DNA of 64,000 nt from Isoetes taiwanensis (Eukaryota; Streptophyta; Lycopodiopsida; Isoetales; Isoetaceae), in the NCBI GenBank assembly GCA_021234155.1, contig JAJEKV010000005.1, positions 20,134,089 through 20,198,088 of the forward strand. The letters run 5' to 3'. Positions 31,760-43,369 of the stretch are shown here, piece after piece. How positions within the stretch are numbered: the stretch's first letter is position 1; each line of letters begins with the position of its first letter. A model generated the notes under the pieces. The model did not search any database, had not been told where the DNA came from, and saw only the letters and a program-made list of their open reading frames with translations. A program made the translations under genes and the position numbers.

Positions 31760-32560
31760 CATAAGAATAAGTTGTGTGTGCCTGAATCATCAGGAGTGAG
31801 GAAGTTGATTCTCCACGACACCCACAAGAGTCCAATAGCTGGCCACGCAGGATTTATGAAGACATATTTCAAAAGTGCGCAGCAGTTATTATTGGCCAGG
31901 AATGAAGAAGCAGATAGCTCGCTACATCAAAGAGTGTCACCGTGTCGCCAGACGGGCGAAAGCGTAAACCTTCGAATTCCAGGAGCATTGGAACCATTAG
32001 CGGTGTCGAACGCTAAGTGGGAAGTCATCAGTATGGACTTCATAACAGGGCTCCCGAGGACAGCGGTAAGAGGAAAAGATGCCCGATGGTTGTGGTCGAC
32101 AAGTCGCTGAAGATGGCACACTTTGTGCCTTGCAGACCACCGACACGTTTTGATACAACGGCTCTCTTCACAAAGAAAATGTTCAGACTCCATGGTATGC
32201 CGAGAGAGATCATCTTCGACAGAGACCCGAAGTTCATGAGTGCCCTTTGGCAGGATCTTTTTGCGACGATCCGCATTTAAGCCGCCCATGAAAGACGCGG
32301 CCTATCATCCTCGATCGGATGGGCAAACAAAACGGACCAACAGAATCTTGGAAGATATATGCTAAGAAACTACGCCCGAACAAAAGCGACTAAGTGGGAA
32401 GATTACATTCACCTGGTTGAGTTCGCTTATAATAGCACCAAGCAGAATCATCTCGATGTCGCCGCTCATGATCAACTACAGCTACCAATGTTTGACTCCA
32501 GACACTTTGCAAAATCCTGTGTTAAAGGTAGAGGTTTTGCAGCAAATGTTGGCCGACATG
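31760..32560 (+). pseudogene. Integrase
   Basis: CVPESSGVRKLILHDTHKSP and IAGHAGFMKTY correspond to the H-H part of the zinc-binding domain; the C-C half is degraded. The core follows with VISMDFITGLP (first Asp), then after a shift VVVDKSLKMAHFVPC, PTRFDTTALFTKKMFRLHG and EIIFDRDPKFMSALW (second Asp). After another shift come DGQTKRTN-like sequence near 32,315-32,340 and KWEDYIHLVEFAYNSTKQ. At least three shifts or stops break it. The enzyme inserts the cDNA, which here produced the 5-bp duplication. Confidence 0.88.
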
Positions 32561-33125
32561 CAAAGAAATTTGGTAGAAGAGGTCCGAGGATATCTTCTTG
32601 CAGCAAGGAGTCGACAAAAGAGCGTCGCCGACAAGCACCGGATGGTCGCTGAGTTCCGTGTTGGCGACAACGTCCGGCTCAAGATCAAAGTGAAGGCAAA
32701 GTCCGTGATCGGAAATTGTAAGAAGCTTGCTCCAAGGTGGGCTGGCCCCTCCGTAATAGCCAAGAGAGTAGGTAACCGGGCCCTACAAGTTAGAGCTGCC
32801 AAAGACACCCCAAAATTCATAAAGTCTTCCACGGAGTTTGTCAAGAAGCATACTCCAAACCCAGAAGAAGTCTTGGACATGCCAACATTGTTGGAAATGA
32901 CAAGAGCAGCTAGAGATAGTCCCAGACTTGATCCTTGACAAGGCGATCAAGAAGACAAGGAGATCAGAGTTTCTCCAATATTTGGTCAAGTGGAAACACT
33001 TGCCGGTGGAAGATGCGACGTGGGTACTTAAGCATGACCTGATAAGGCGAAGCATGCGCAGCTTCATGGAGCAATGGGACAGCAAGGTCATCTCCGGCAA
33101 TCGGCCTCGCATGTCGATTACGTAG
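32560..33125 (+). pseudogene. Integrase C-terminus with chromodomain
   Basis: VGDNVRLKIKVK and KLAPRWAGPSVIAKRVG are the GPY/F-type C-terminal region of gypsy integrases. After a frame change, ILDKAIKKTRRSEFLQYLVK and WKHLPVEDATWVLKHDL form a chromodomain, ending in a TAG at 33,123-33,125. Two of the three aromatic-cage positions look occupied (YLVKW, ATW). Chromodomains of chromoviruses bind methylated histone H3 or heterochromatin and steer integration. Its presence beside a histone H3-like ORF in the same element is striking. Confidence 0.88.
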
Positions 33126-34034
33126 ATTAATTTCATATGTAGTTAATATTAATCTACGCATGCAGCCTATGCTAAGTATGGGTTGCATGCGTAATTACCG
33201 ATGATGGGACCACTAGGGTGATCTCTAGGACGTGGTGTAATGTCATTATAGACATGACCGCAGTTTTGCTTGAATTAGTTAGGCAAATGGTGAACATGAG
33301 CAATGTTGCACCGTAATGTAAGCATGTTTATAGGGGAAGGACATGCGATTAAAGGTAGAAGTGAACATGGGCGAGGATGAGATCATCAGGGATGTTCTCT
33401 AGCTTAAACCCTTTGGGCCATGCTGCACTGGGGTATGCATGACCAGGGAGATCATGTATAAGGTAGCACCCAATCATGGGCTATGATAGGATCGTCTTAA
33501 ACGACCTTTACGCTTAAACCCTCATGGGCCATGATCGAGGGCGGGGTATAGGCATTATAGGGCGCTGTCTCCATGGCCACGATGGAAGAAGCATCCTCTT
33601 CCTACGCCGGGAGATTAGTCATGCATTCATTTAGTTAATTAGATGGGTGGTTCCCTTATAACCATATTTTTATTAATAATTATAATGGTACTAACGTAGT
33701 ATCGACCTGCAGGCCAATAGAGCGCTCCTGAGGACAAAGAGGTCGAGCTACAAAGACTTGCAACACAAGTTTTGTTGGAATGTGTTGCAAGGAATGAAGA
33801 GTACTTGGAAGGATAACTTATATGAAATTGCTAAATCTGGATAAACTTAAATGTTGTACTAAGTGGGGTTAGTAAGTACCTTGCTTTAATGAAGTGTTGA
33901 ATTGATAAGTTATTGGAATAATGTAATGTTCTAGTAATGTTTTAAAAATATTACCTTAGCGTAATTCTAATAATTGTGTAAGTATAATAATGATAAATTG
34001 TATGCATCAAGTTGGTTGCAGCACAAGAAGATCC
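33126..34034 (+). other. 3' untranslated internal region of the retrotransposon
   Basis: About 900 bp without an ORF separate the chromodomain stop from the purine tract. Near 33,380-33,540 CTTAAACCCT-TGGGCCATG occurs twice, in a poorly conserved duplication. No gene is seen. Confidence 0.6.
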
Positions 34035-34048
34035 CAAGGTGGGGAGAA
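34035..34048 (+). other. Polypurine tract
   Basis: AAGGTGGGGAGAA directly precedes the 3' LTR's TGTGACGT. This is the position and composition of a plus-strand primer. Confidence 0.85.
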
Positions 34049-35514
34049 TGTGACGTTCCAGCACAGTATACGGTCCCAGGACGTATACTGTACTGCATCG
34101 TCACACATACACGTCATCCCGATTGACGTGTACGTCGACGTGTAGCTAAACAAGTAGCGCCCTAGGGGGCAACTTGCAAGTGTGTGCACATTTATCCATG
34201 TGTGCACTTTAGGCTATTTAAATAATAAGTGGGCATCCCAAGGATTGATAGAAACCCTAGCCCTAACTTATATCCTATATAAGGTATCCAAACCCTAACT
34301 TTCCATTTCCGTCCACAGCCTTCTAGAGCTCCGTTTTGCTTGCTCCAAGAGCCAATCTCGACTCCCGAAGTCTGTCTGAGCAGCCTAGCTCATCAGCTTT
34401 CCTTTCGGGTTTCATCTCCAAGCAGTTCTGCAGCATGGACGCGTTCAGAGCAGGAGGAGCAAGCCAGGGATCAGGTATTTTGCCAATTCAATAGTCTAAT
34501 CCGCCTTCCAGGCATAGAGTAAGTAGGTTTAGCCTATTGAAATGCCCATAGCAGCCAGCTAGATCTCTAGATATCAAGCCATAACTAAAGAACTTAACTT
34601 CTGTGATTTAGATTAAATCTTATTCTTTATTTCTTCTATGATGTGTATGTGATGATGATCTCTGTGGAATCATTGTATTGGGAAGGGGGGTAGAGGCCCT
34701 AAAAGCCTAGTAGTTGATGCTCCTAGCTAGTCCTCTTTAATGCACTATTAAATTAGGCTGTGGTACAAGAGCCACACCAGTTGTGGGTGGAGGGGCCAGC
34801 CGGCTTACAAGGAGGTTCATGTCCTGGGCTCATGATCACGCCCCTCGGTAGTAAAACCTATCGGGGACTACAATTGCACTAGACCCAATGCTCGCCACAA
34901 GTGCGGGCTTTGCATGGGTTCGACACTCTTGGGTGGTGTACACCTTCCATGGAGTTCGATCGAGTGCACGCGCAAGGCCCTCTAGGCACCTTGAGTTAGC
35001 ATGCCAGCCTCTGGTGGGACAATCCCTACCTGCCCCATTCGAACTGGGGAGATGCAACCCAGGAGTAGCCCCTTTGGCTATGCATCCCAAGGCTCTGATC
35101 AGTCCCAAGACTTTTCAACCTACTCTGCAAAGTGTGCACAGGAGGGGCCGATGGAGTGGACTACCCTAAGCCATGTTCTTATGCCAGCCAAATCCAATTG
35201 CCATGAATTCAGTCTGCAATGACTTCTGGAGGCCCACGCCGTCAGTCATCCCCCTTGAGTCTGAGCCTTAGGTAGGATCTCCCTATGCGATGTACTGATC
35301 TCTGTCTATGCAGATATGTGGTGAGCCATCCTTCGTGATGGTCATGTGATGTTGATGCATGTATACTTACATTTCTGTTACGCTTCCGCAGCTAGGTAGG
35401 CTCTGAGGGAGAGAGGGTAAAATGACCCCTTCATTCTTCCCACTGGAACTCGTCAAGGTTGCAGTGATACGTGGAGGGCCTTGTATCAGCACGGAGCTGG
35501 TAGGGGACGTCACA
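34049..35514 (+). repeat. 3' LTR
   Basis: It starts TGTGACGTTCC and ends GGGACGTCACA. It aligns end to end with the 5' LTR, with many single-base changes (often C versus T) and short indels, so the two copies have drifted since insertion. Confidence 0.93.
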
Positions 35515-35519
35515 CCACG
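35515..35519. repeat. 3' target-site duplication CCACG
   Basis: Identical to 16,040-16,044 on the far side of the element. Confidence 0.9.
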
Positions 35520-36820
35520 CCTCCTCTATACACCACCCATTTCTTTTGAAGTCCGGCTGCCCTCACCCTGCAAAGCTCCTCCTGATGGTTACACAATTGA
35601 AAAGGGGTTCCCTAAGAAACTAGTACCCCTGAGATGGCTGCCATGTTGAAGAACATGTTGGCGGCTGAGAGCATCTTGAAATCGAACCAAAAGATGTCGA
35701 GGACGATTAGGTCTTGCCCCCAAGTAGCAGAGACAACTTCAGCAACCTTCACATGCATGGCGTCAGTGAAGAAATGCAAAGCCTCATCCACATCAAAAAG
35801 AGCATTATCTCTGTCTCTGTAACCCCTATAAACACATGAGACAATATATAACACAATGTATGATGGTATTCTAGTAGCGATCAGATGATTTTGAAGAGTT
35901 ATTAGGTTCTTGAAAATCGAATTGGGTAATCATTCTTCATCAAGAGGAAGTAACCAATGGCAACTGTGAAACTAATGATTGCCCATCTAGTGCAATATAC
36001 ACAACACTTTAAAATCTTCTTTTCACGAAATTTACAATCTTATTGGGGACTTTCAATCTTGCATGTTGGATTCAAGGAGTGCAAAAGTGGTGAGAATCCA
36101 ATATTCTTCACCATAATCTTTGGTTTGTAGGTGAGAGAAACATGCTTAGGTTAACTGGAATTTATAGAAAATTATGCAATATATACCTTGCTTTCAGGCT
36201 GGCTATTGAGCATGGGCTTCGACCAATAATAGATATGATAGAGACATGAATGGAGTATATATATTCATAAGTATATTGTGATTTTTGATGTCTCAGAATC
36301 TAGAAGTAAATGCAATAATAACGTGCACACAAGAATCACATTCAAAGTGCAGAACAATTGTTTTGCTGGAATGAATATATTCTTCATAGCCTCTAAACTG
36401 TCCTTGCTCTAATTTATGCGAGATGAACATGCAAGTGGTTGTGCAAGGTAGCAGATGTTCTTTATATAGAAGGCAAGTTTTGCAATACAATAATATTTGC
36501 ACAACTCTAGCTTTTGTAGTTTGAGGAGCCATAGATAGTAGTGTTGTTTTGGGCAGGATATCAAGCATCCAAAATGATTATGAATTTCACATGGAAAATG
36601 TACTAGTCTTGAACATGGTTGGGCTTACATCTAAAGCCCATAGAGATTTGAAAACATTGAAGTAGCTACAGCAGAACTATGGGGTGCAACCATTAGAACC
36701 TATTATATTGCATATATTATGTAACATGTGAATACAATCTACATTGCCACGGGGCAATACACCCATATGACATATGGTCCATTAGACTATAAGCCTAAAG
36801 CATGGGAGTTAAAGAGGCAA
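35520..36820. other. No supported gene
   Basis: An 80-residue minus-strand frame at 35,854-35,612 contains DEALHFFTDAMHVKVAEVV and could be an exon remnant, but I recognise no family. The rest is AT-rich and featureless. Confidence 0.4.
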
Positions 36821-36829
36821 GAACCCTAA

Positions 36830-37595
36830 AAGTGACTTTTTTTGGATTATAGCCTCAAAAACGTACATTGCAACATCACCTGATAGATTTCAGCCTCACA
36901 ACAACAGGGAAACTCGCGTTCCGAAGTCTTGTTTCGATTTGTGATCATCTCAACAGCATGGACGCATTCAAAGAAATGGGAGCCAGATAAGGATCCAGTG
37001 TGTGGACACTCTGTCAGTCAATGCATCTGTCCTTAGCTATAGACGACCTCTAGAGCCTAAGAACCCTAGCCATCGACGAATGGACCTAACCATGTATGAT
37101 TAGAAGAGTTAGATTAGATCTCTATTCTGTTATTTCAGTTCATTATGATGATATTGGATTGTTCTGTGCGCATTTCCTGTGCCTTGGAAAGGGGGATAGA
37201 GACTAGAAACCATGAATAACATGCTTCTAGTATTAGACCTCATAAGTTCCCATTAATTGTGGCATGTGCATAGGAGCCTTCCTAGCTGTGGATGGCGGGG
37301 CTAGAATGGCTTATAAGGAAGGCTTGTTCGACTGCAGTTGATCCCTTGGCAAGAGTGTATTGCGGAGGGGGGAAGGAGTCATTGCGGGCTAGGCCTAATA
37401 TCTTACCACTGCATGTGGGTGAGTTATGGGCTTGACATGTCCTAGGTGGTATGCTGCCTCAGTGGGATTAAGTCGTGTACCAGGATAGGTGACCATGGCT
37501 CCCTAGCCACTTGTAGTTGGCATGGACCTTTTGAAAGAGATTAATCTTCTTCTATCTCATCCGGCTAGGGGAGATGTCATGCATTGCATGCCAAG
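36830..37595 (+). repeat. Diverged LTR fragment related to the chromovirus LTR
   Basis: In order, it holds GCATGGACGCATTCAAAG (compare GCATGGACGCGTTCAGAG in the intact LTR), then GGAAAGGGGGATAGAG, then CCTAGCTGTGGATGGCGGGG with GGCTTATAAGGAAGG, and then GGGGAGATG. The same blocks occur in the same order in the intact LTRs. The ends are unclear and no internal region adjoins, so it is probably a decayed solo LTR of a related family. Confidence 0.65.
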
Positions 37596-37599
37596 ACCT

Positions 37600-38220
37600 C
37601 ATATACGTGATTAAACATAATACAAATACATTTCAAGCAAAAATGCAACATGGCACATGGGTCTAAACCATTAAACAAAATCAATAAAGTATGCACACTC
37701 TAGATGTAGACATTAATACTTCCATTTGAATACACCTTTAATCATAGCAAAACCATATTGAAAAACATACAAAAACACAAAGAGAACCTCCTTGTTATAA
37801 TGCTAGATATTCACACATAACTACCAACACATAACTACCATTAACGTTAATTAACGGGGTATTGATTAATATAACGAATGAATATTGCCACCTTTTTCAC
37901 AGGTATCAAATATGTTATAACAGCATCTAGTAATAACATTTGTACAATCCGTCTTTTAATATGCCAGTTCTTAAATTGAGGATCTGGGTACTGCAACCGT
38001 AAATCTTCTTGTCTTCTGAATTCGCAAATTGCTAAGAGTGCCTACCATCATAAAGAGATGCAGACAACAACCAAGAATGGAATTGCAAGGGACTGTAAAA
38101 CACGATAAACAGAAATCTATGATGTGGAACAATACCTATATTCATAGAAATATGTTGTTTTTTTATTTTCAGAATGATTCCATTTCCATGTCATGTAGCT
38201 CAAGTGACACTAAATTAGTT
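37600..38220. other. No supported gene
   Basis: AT-rich sequence without motifs, between the diverged LTR and the first LINE tail. Confidence 0.5.
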
Positions 38221-38225
38221 GAAAG

Positions 38226-38960
38226 ATTTTTTTTTTTGAAGGACGACAAGCTTTATTCACCAACTAAAAACTAGAGCAACATAAAATGCAAAGACAGGAT
38301 TATAACCCCAGTGGACAAACCGATCCAACTGAGCACAACCACCTGCCTATGCAAAAGAATGAACTGAAGGTAAGTATGCCAGATCAGTACTTTCTTCTCT
38401 TGATCAAGAGAAGAACAATTGTAAGCCATAACAATTTTATTTTGCGCCACTGAAGAACAATCTCATCTGCAGTATCTACGCCCTTAAAGATAAACAACCT
38501 CCTTCTCTTCCAGATTGACCATAAAAGCTAGCCACATGCGAGATGAAAAGCTCGTTTCCATAGTTTGGACCAAGCATCAGGATAGATAGCAAGCAAAATT
38601 TGCTGGCTAGATCGAGACGTGCCGAATATGGTCAACCACCAAGATCATGTCTGCCGAAGCCGTTCACACAAGAAAAAACAATGCTCAATATTCTCAACCC
38701 TTTGCTGGCATAAGGGACAGAGCTCTAAAATCCGATTATCCATTTTATGGACTAACCTGTTGACTCTGAGGCATCTATGGATCAATTGCCACCACAAAAC
38801 TACTACTTTGGGATGAAACAGACCTAAGGAAAACATAACCAGTAGAGAATTGTCTTTTTGTTGTTGTGTAGTGATACCTTTGTCAATGGATATTGGCAAT
38901 GCTCCAGAAGAACCATGGCATTTCCAAATATGAAGTCCACACTGCCTTCAAAATCATAGA
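38226..38960 (-). mobile_element. 5'-truncated LINE 3' end, minus strand
   Basis: A T-run at 38,226-38,236 is the poly(A) tail seen from the other strand. The minus-strand frame upstream reads VVLWWQLIHRCLRVNRLVHK, then LELCPLCQQRVENIEHCFFL. This is the zf-RVT zinc-binding domain at the C-terminus of plant LINE ORF2. KRAFHLACGQLLWSIWKRRR follows in a shifted frame. It is homologous to the plus-strand copy 0.3 kb further on. The upstream boundary is approximate. Confidence 0.8.
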
Positions 38961-39246
38961 CCCAAAATATTGTCTCTTGCAATGAAGATAACTGTAAACA
39001 TATGCACAACTACAAACTTGATTTTATGCATAATCTCATAGCACAATTTTAGCAGCCTAATAATTAACTAAAACTTAATTAGAACTTGCTTGCCATGTCA
39101 AAGAAGAGATGGCTAGAAGACAAATTTATCCACGGTAACATGTACTGCCACAGCTTGGCTAGAACCTTGCATATTAAAAGCAATCGACAATGATCTGTAT
39201 AATTCTAGCACTTCTCCTTCTTCTTCTTCAAAAACTAGTAATGGGA

Positions 39247-39831
39247 TAAACTGCTCCACCCTAAAGTGTCAGTGCTGCGATGGCAAATTCTCCATAGATG
39301 CGTTCGAGTGAATGTCTTGGTTCACAAGATGAACCCTAGAGTCTTAGATCGTTGCCCTCTCTGTGGCCAACATGTTGAAACTATTGAACACTGCTTCTTC
39401 TTGTGGGATCATCTACGGCTTGTTTGGACGTGGTTGTTCACTCTTTTCAGTGTGTCTCTCACTAGCCAGGAGATCCTACTTGCACTTTATCCCCCTATTT
39501 TCCCTAACTTGTGTAAGCGGACATTTCATCTTGCTTCTAGTTGGATTTTGTGGTCTATCTGGCAGAGGCGACGTTTGTGTATTTTCCAAGGTGCGCACAT
39601 CTCTGATCAGCAGCTTCTTCATTGTGCTCAATAGAAGATCACTATAGCTTATCGTTGCTCATCTCTAGCGGAGGATTAAAAAAAGATAATTTGGCAGACG
39701 TATTTACGTTCTTCTTCTTATGCATAGACGGGTGTTTGTGCCTAGTTGGATCAGCCTATCCACTAGGGTTTTAATCCTTCTGCGCATTGTGTATTGCACC
39801 TTTGTTCTTGTCAATAAAAAGTGTCTCATGT

Positions 39832-39866
<35 letters not shown>
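39247..39866 (+). mobile_element. 5'-truncated LINE 3' end with poly(A), plus strand
   Basis: The plus frame 39,266-39,634 reads VLRWQILHRCVRVNVLVHKM, then CPLCGQHVETIEHCFFLW, then LCKRTFHLASSWILWSIWQR. This is the zf-RVT end of LINE ORF2, intact to its stop. A short 3' UTR and an uninterrupted A-run of about 32 bases (39,834-39,866) follow. The clean poly(A) and open frame suggest a fairly young insertion. I did not find a convincing target-site duplication. Confidence 0.85.
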
Positions 39867-39868
<2 letters not shown>

Positions 39869-39869
39869 A

Positions 39870-42300
39870 CTTGCAAGAAACAAACAGATTGCAATGATGC
39901 CATGCTCAATGAATGAAGAAGCTTTAGGGAAAAAAGCCATAAGAGGATATCATGTGTGCAGGAACAACATATATAGCCAACAAGTTATCAATAACACTTA
40001 TCTCATACAACCATAATCGAACTGTGCACAAATGCCCAAGAGATTTGGCAAGATCGCACTTGGGTCTTCTGCGCGATCTCCACTAGTCTGCACTGCAGAA
40101 TGCTGGTCGGCCTCTACATACCGCTACATGTTCCATGTTTAAAAATAGTGCACACTTAAAAAAAAAAAAAGTCAAAAGCACGTTTGATTACTTTTTACAG
40201 AAATTAAATGTTTTGATAATGTTCTTTTGCCTCTGTAATTTGTAATATGAAGCTTCCTATATCAATGTCATCAAAAGCTGCACTAATTTCTAGTTATAAA
40301 ATAAAAAATGTAGTTTCCCTAACAACTTTAATTGCTTCCAACTTAACTTTATGTAGGAAAAAGGTCAATTTAAAATTTGCATTTTAGGGAGTAATAAACA
40401 TAACATATTATTACATGATACATGGGAAAAAAGTGCCTTGTATTACTCTGAAGGTCTAGCCTGCATTGTCATGTCAAGTCCTGAAATTATGATTTGAACA
40501 CTGAACTATACCAGAAAATTTGATTGGCACCTTCAACAAAAGCTGGTGGGTACTGCAAGTAACCATCAGATTGCTCAAATGGCATCTCAAATAGCTTCAA
40601 GATAATGGGTCAAAACAAATGATATTATTGCCACATCACGCTCGAAGAAAATCGTTCTGCCCCCTTTTTTTTTTACTTTTTTACTTTTTTCCTGTTGCGA
40701 GGGAGGTAGGGGGATTCATGCAACAAGTAGTTGAACATAAAGAAACAATGATGCCTTCAAGCATTTCAACTTGAAATGATAACAAATCCTCTAGTCTTAC
40801 TTCGTCATAATGAGCAAGGAATTTGACACCATGTTTGTCTTTCCGTGTGGGAAAATATTTATTTCTCCACTTTTACATCTACTTGCAAAAAATTATGTCT
40901 ATTGAAATAACAGCCATAGAAACTTTACACTGATGATCTAAAGTCAGTTATGTTATTATAGCAGAAAATTCATTGAAGAAGTACTTGACGGCAGTGCGTG
41001 ACAAATTCCAGGGAACCCTTGCAGCCTAATTGTTGAAATCAAGAATTTTCGATAAAGAAAAAAATTCTCAGGAAGTTTTCGGATAAGAAACCATAGAATT
41101 CTCCACATTTTACGGCTAAAAACTAGTTTTTTGATTAATGCTTCTTCCTAGCTTAAGTTACGTAGAAAATTTCCTCTTTTTTTTTAAACAAAGTTTGTCG
41201 CTTACTGCCGTTGAAGGGACAAAATTCCATTCCATGGGTTTACGAAGTCTCCTTTGTCAAAAAAAATTCAATGCTGGAGGTGCTAGAGATTGGTCAAAGC
41301 TTAGCATGCTAATGGTACCCCCTTGTAAAATTAAAATGACGTGTGAGTTGCAACTGCTTCATTTGTATCAGCACACAAATACGAACCTTAAAAGCCTCTA
41401 AAGCTTCTCCCTGTTATCTGCAGATTGGAACTTATGCCTAGCATCACCTTCCTCAAATGCAAGGTAATGTAGGCACGTTTCAAAACTGACATGCACTCCA
41501 TGTTCTTTTACATGCTCTAAGTCAAAGGTGTTATTTGATGCTAAAGAGACACAATATATCAAAGTGCGTTATATATCTTTTCTCTCTCTCTTATAGCTAG
41601 CAATAACAAATTTTCTAGCAGTTCTTGCATAATTTGCAGTGATCAGAAATACAAAAAGCAATTCCACTTTGCGAACTGCCAAGAAACTGTGTTGTTAATG
41701 CCTTACTACATGTTTTCTTTTGTCAAAATTTCCCCTGTTTTGTGCAGTTCAATATAATGGCGCCTTGAATATTGCAGGTTTATACATGAATATGTTGTAA
41801 AGGCCAATTAGTCTAATTGAGATAAACGAAAGAAAGATGTTTCGGGTGAACATGAAGTCCATTGTATTTGTCCCAAATCGTTGCATATTAAATATGCCCT
41901 CTAGAATCCCTGAGGTTATTACTATCATACCTGACAAAACATGTAATATGAATAGAGTTGTGTTTTATGTATCAAGCTGAAGGTAAGGTCCATATAAAAC
42001 CTTAGCAAGCTTATTTACTATGAGGAAGTGATAGATAGTTGACCTGAATTCCTTTCATGGATGAAGTCACCAGAGCCTATCCGCCTTATTAAGAACCACT
42101 CGGTTGCTGGTACAGCGCTTACAGACAGTTATTTTACTCAAAAAAAAAAGAAGATTAGAATTGAATGAATTCCAGGAAGACGAGTTAGAAAATGTGAAAT
42201 GGCACTCCATGCGCCAATTCAATATAGAATAGATCAATGCCTGGAACTCGGACAAGGCCTAAGCTAGGTCCCAGACCCAAAATCCAACCTAATGGTACCT
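39870..42300. other. Gene-free AT-rich stretch
   Basis: No supported gene or element. Short open frames on both strands lack motifs. Small A-runs (40,159) and T-runs (40,665, 41,180) could mark further old LINE or SINE tails, but no body is recognisable. Confidence 0.5.
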
Positions 42301-42306
42301 TATTCT

Positions 42307-43363
42307 TGTGATGTTCCATGTATTTATATGCCTTTTGGATATAAATACATGACACGTCGCTATGAATAATTAATGGTGCATTAATTATTCATAAGCTAAG
42401 GTTAACGACGTAAATCATTAATTATTAAGGTGGAAACCTAACCCTAAATCGTAATTCGAATTTAGGGCTTAACCTAATATTAAAAAGGCTAAAATAGAAA
42501 ATTAGTTAATGATAACTAATCCAGAATTGCTATCACAAGAAGTTAACGGACACAACTAGTGAAGTCGGGATGGAGCCTTGCTGAGTGTGGCTACTGGGGC
42601 TCCTACAGTGTGTCAGACTTTATAGTCGGTCACTACATGTGGGCCGGGTATGAGTCTGACACCTCCTGGGTCGGAGGATATGTGCCTATATGGACGTCCT
42701 GGACTCGGTATAGATTTAGGGGCATAAGTCGAGTACGGGTACGTGCGCACCTAGTGGCACGTATCCTCTAGCACACCCATGAAACCATTGTGATTCTGGA
42801 GGAGATTCATCCCTTGCCTGCCTCATCAGACTCGGAGAGATGTAACCCGGAGTAGTCTCATAGGGTGACTCCATGAGATTGCGTCTCCAGAAGGCTACAA
42901 CTATGCCATGGCATGATTCAACCTATATGCAAAGTGTGCACAAGAGGGGCAGATGGAGTGGACCCGATTGGGTTCCGTGGACGTTAAAATTTCTTCCTTC
43001 CTTCCTTCCTAGCCATTGTTCTATGCTAGCCAACGCCACTGTCATTATTCCGTCTACTGTTAACCGGAGGCCCTGGCTGTCAATGGACCCCCATGAGTCT
43101 GAGCCCGGGGTAGAATCCTCATTTATGGTGCATTTCCTTTGTTATGTTGGTATTCTGTTGTTATTCATATTGAAGATGATGGGCCGCCCTTCGTAATGGC
43201 ATATTATTTATTTGTATTATTGCCAGGTGTTAACATGTATGTACGCTTCCGCTATATAGGATTCCCATAGAAGGCATGGGACGAACGACACCTCCGTATC
43301 CTTCACCGGACACTTGGCATCACAAGTAGACCGAGTCAGACGGAGGGCCTTTCTGTGGTGACA
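42307..43363 (+). repeat. Diverged solo LTR-like copy of the same superfamily
   Basis: It begins TGTGATGTTCC (compare TGTGACGTTCC). Within it CGGAGAGATGTAACCCGGAGTAG, AACCTATATGCAAAGTGTGCAC followed by AAGAGGGGCAGATGGAGTGGAC, and ATGTACGCTTCCGC match blocks of the intact LTRs in order. It ends near GTGGTGACA. There is no pol next to it, so it is probably a solo LTR. Overall similarity is low, so it marks a separate family. No target-site duplication was found. Confidence 0.65.
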
Positions 43364-43369
43364 GAGTCA

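Larger units (their letters stand above)
16045..35514 (+). mobile_element. 19.5-kb Ty3/gypsy chromovirus with two extra ORFs, one an H3-like histone
   Basis: Both LTRs (1,480 and 1,466 bp), a 5-bp target duplication (CCACG at 16,040-16,044 and 35,515-35,519), an initiator-Met tRNA primer site and a purine tract define a complete insertion. The order is 5' LTR, histone-like ORF1, unknown ORF2, gag, protease, RT, RNase H, integrase, chromodomain, 3' LTR. That is the pol order of Ty3/gypsy chromoviruses plus two extra ORFs ahead of gag. Without the nested 6,986-bp DNA transposon the element is about 12.5 kb. It cannot move by itself: part of RT is deleted and most ORFs carry stops or frameshifts. 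Scattered C/T differences between the LTRs suggest a moderately old insertion. Confidence 0.93.

Noticed and set aside
42559-42771. 70-residue Trp/Tyr-rich ORF
   Set aside because: It lies inside a diverged solo LTR and matches nothing; composition alone explains it.
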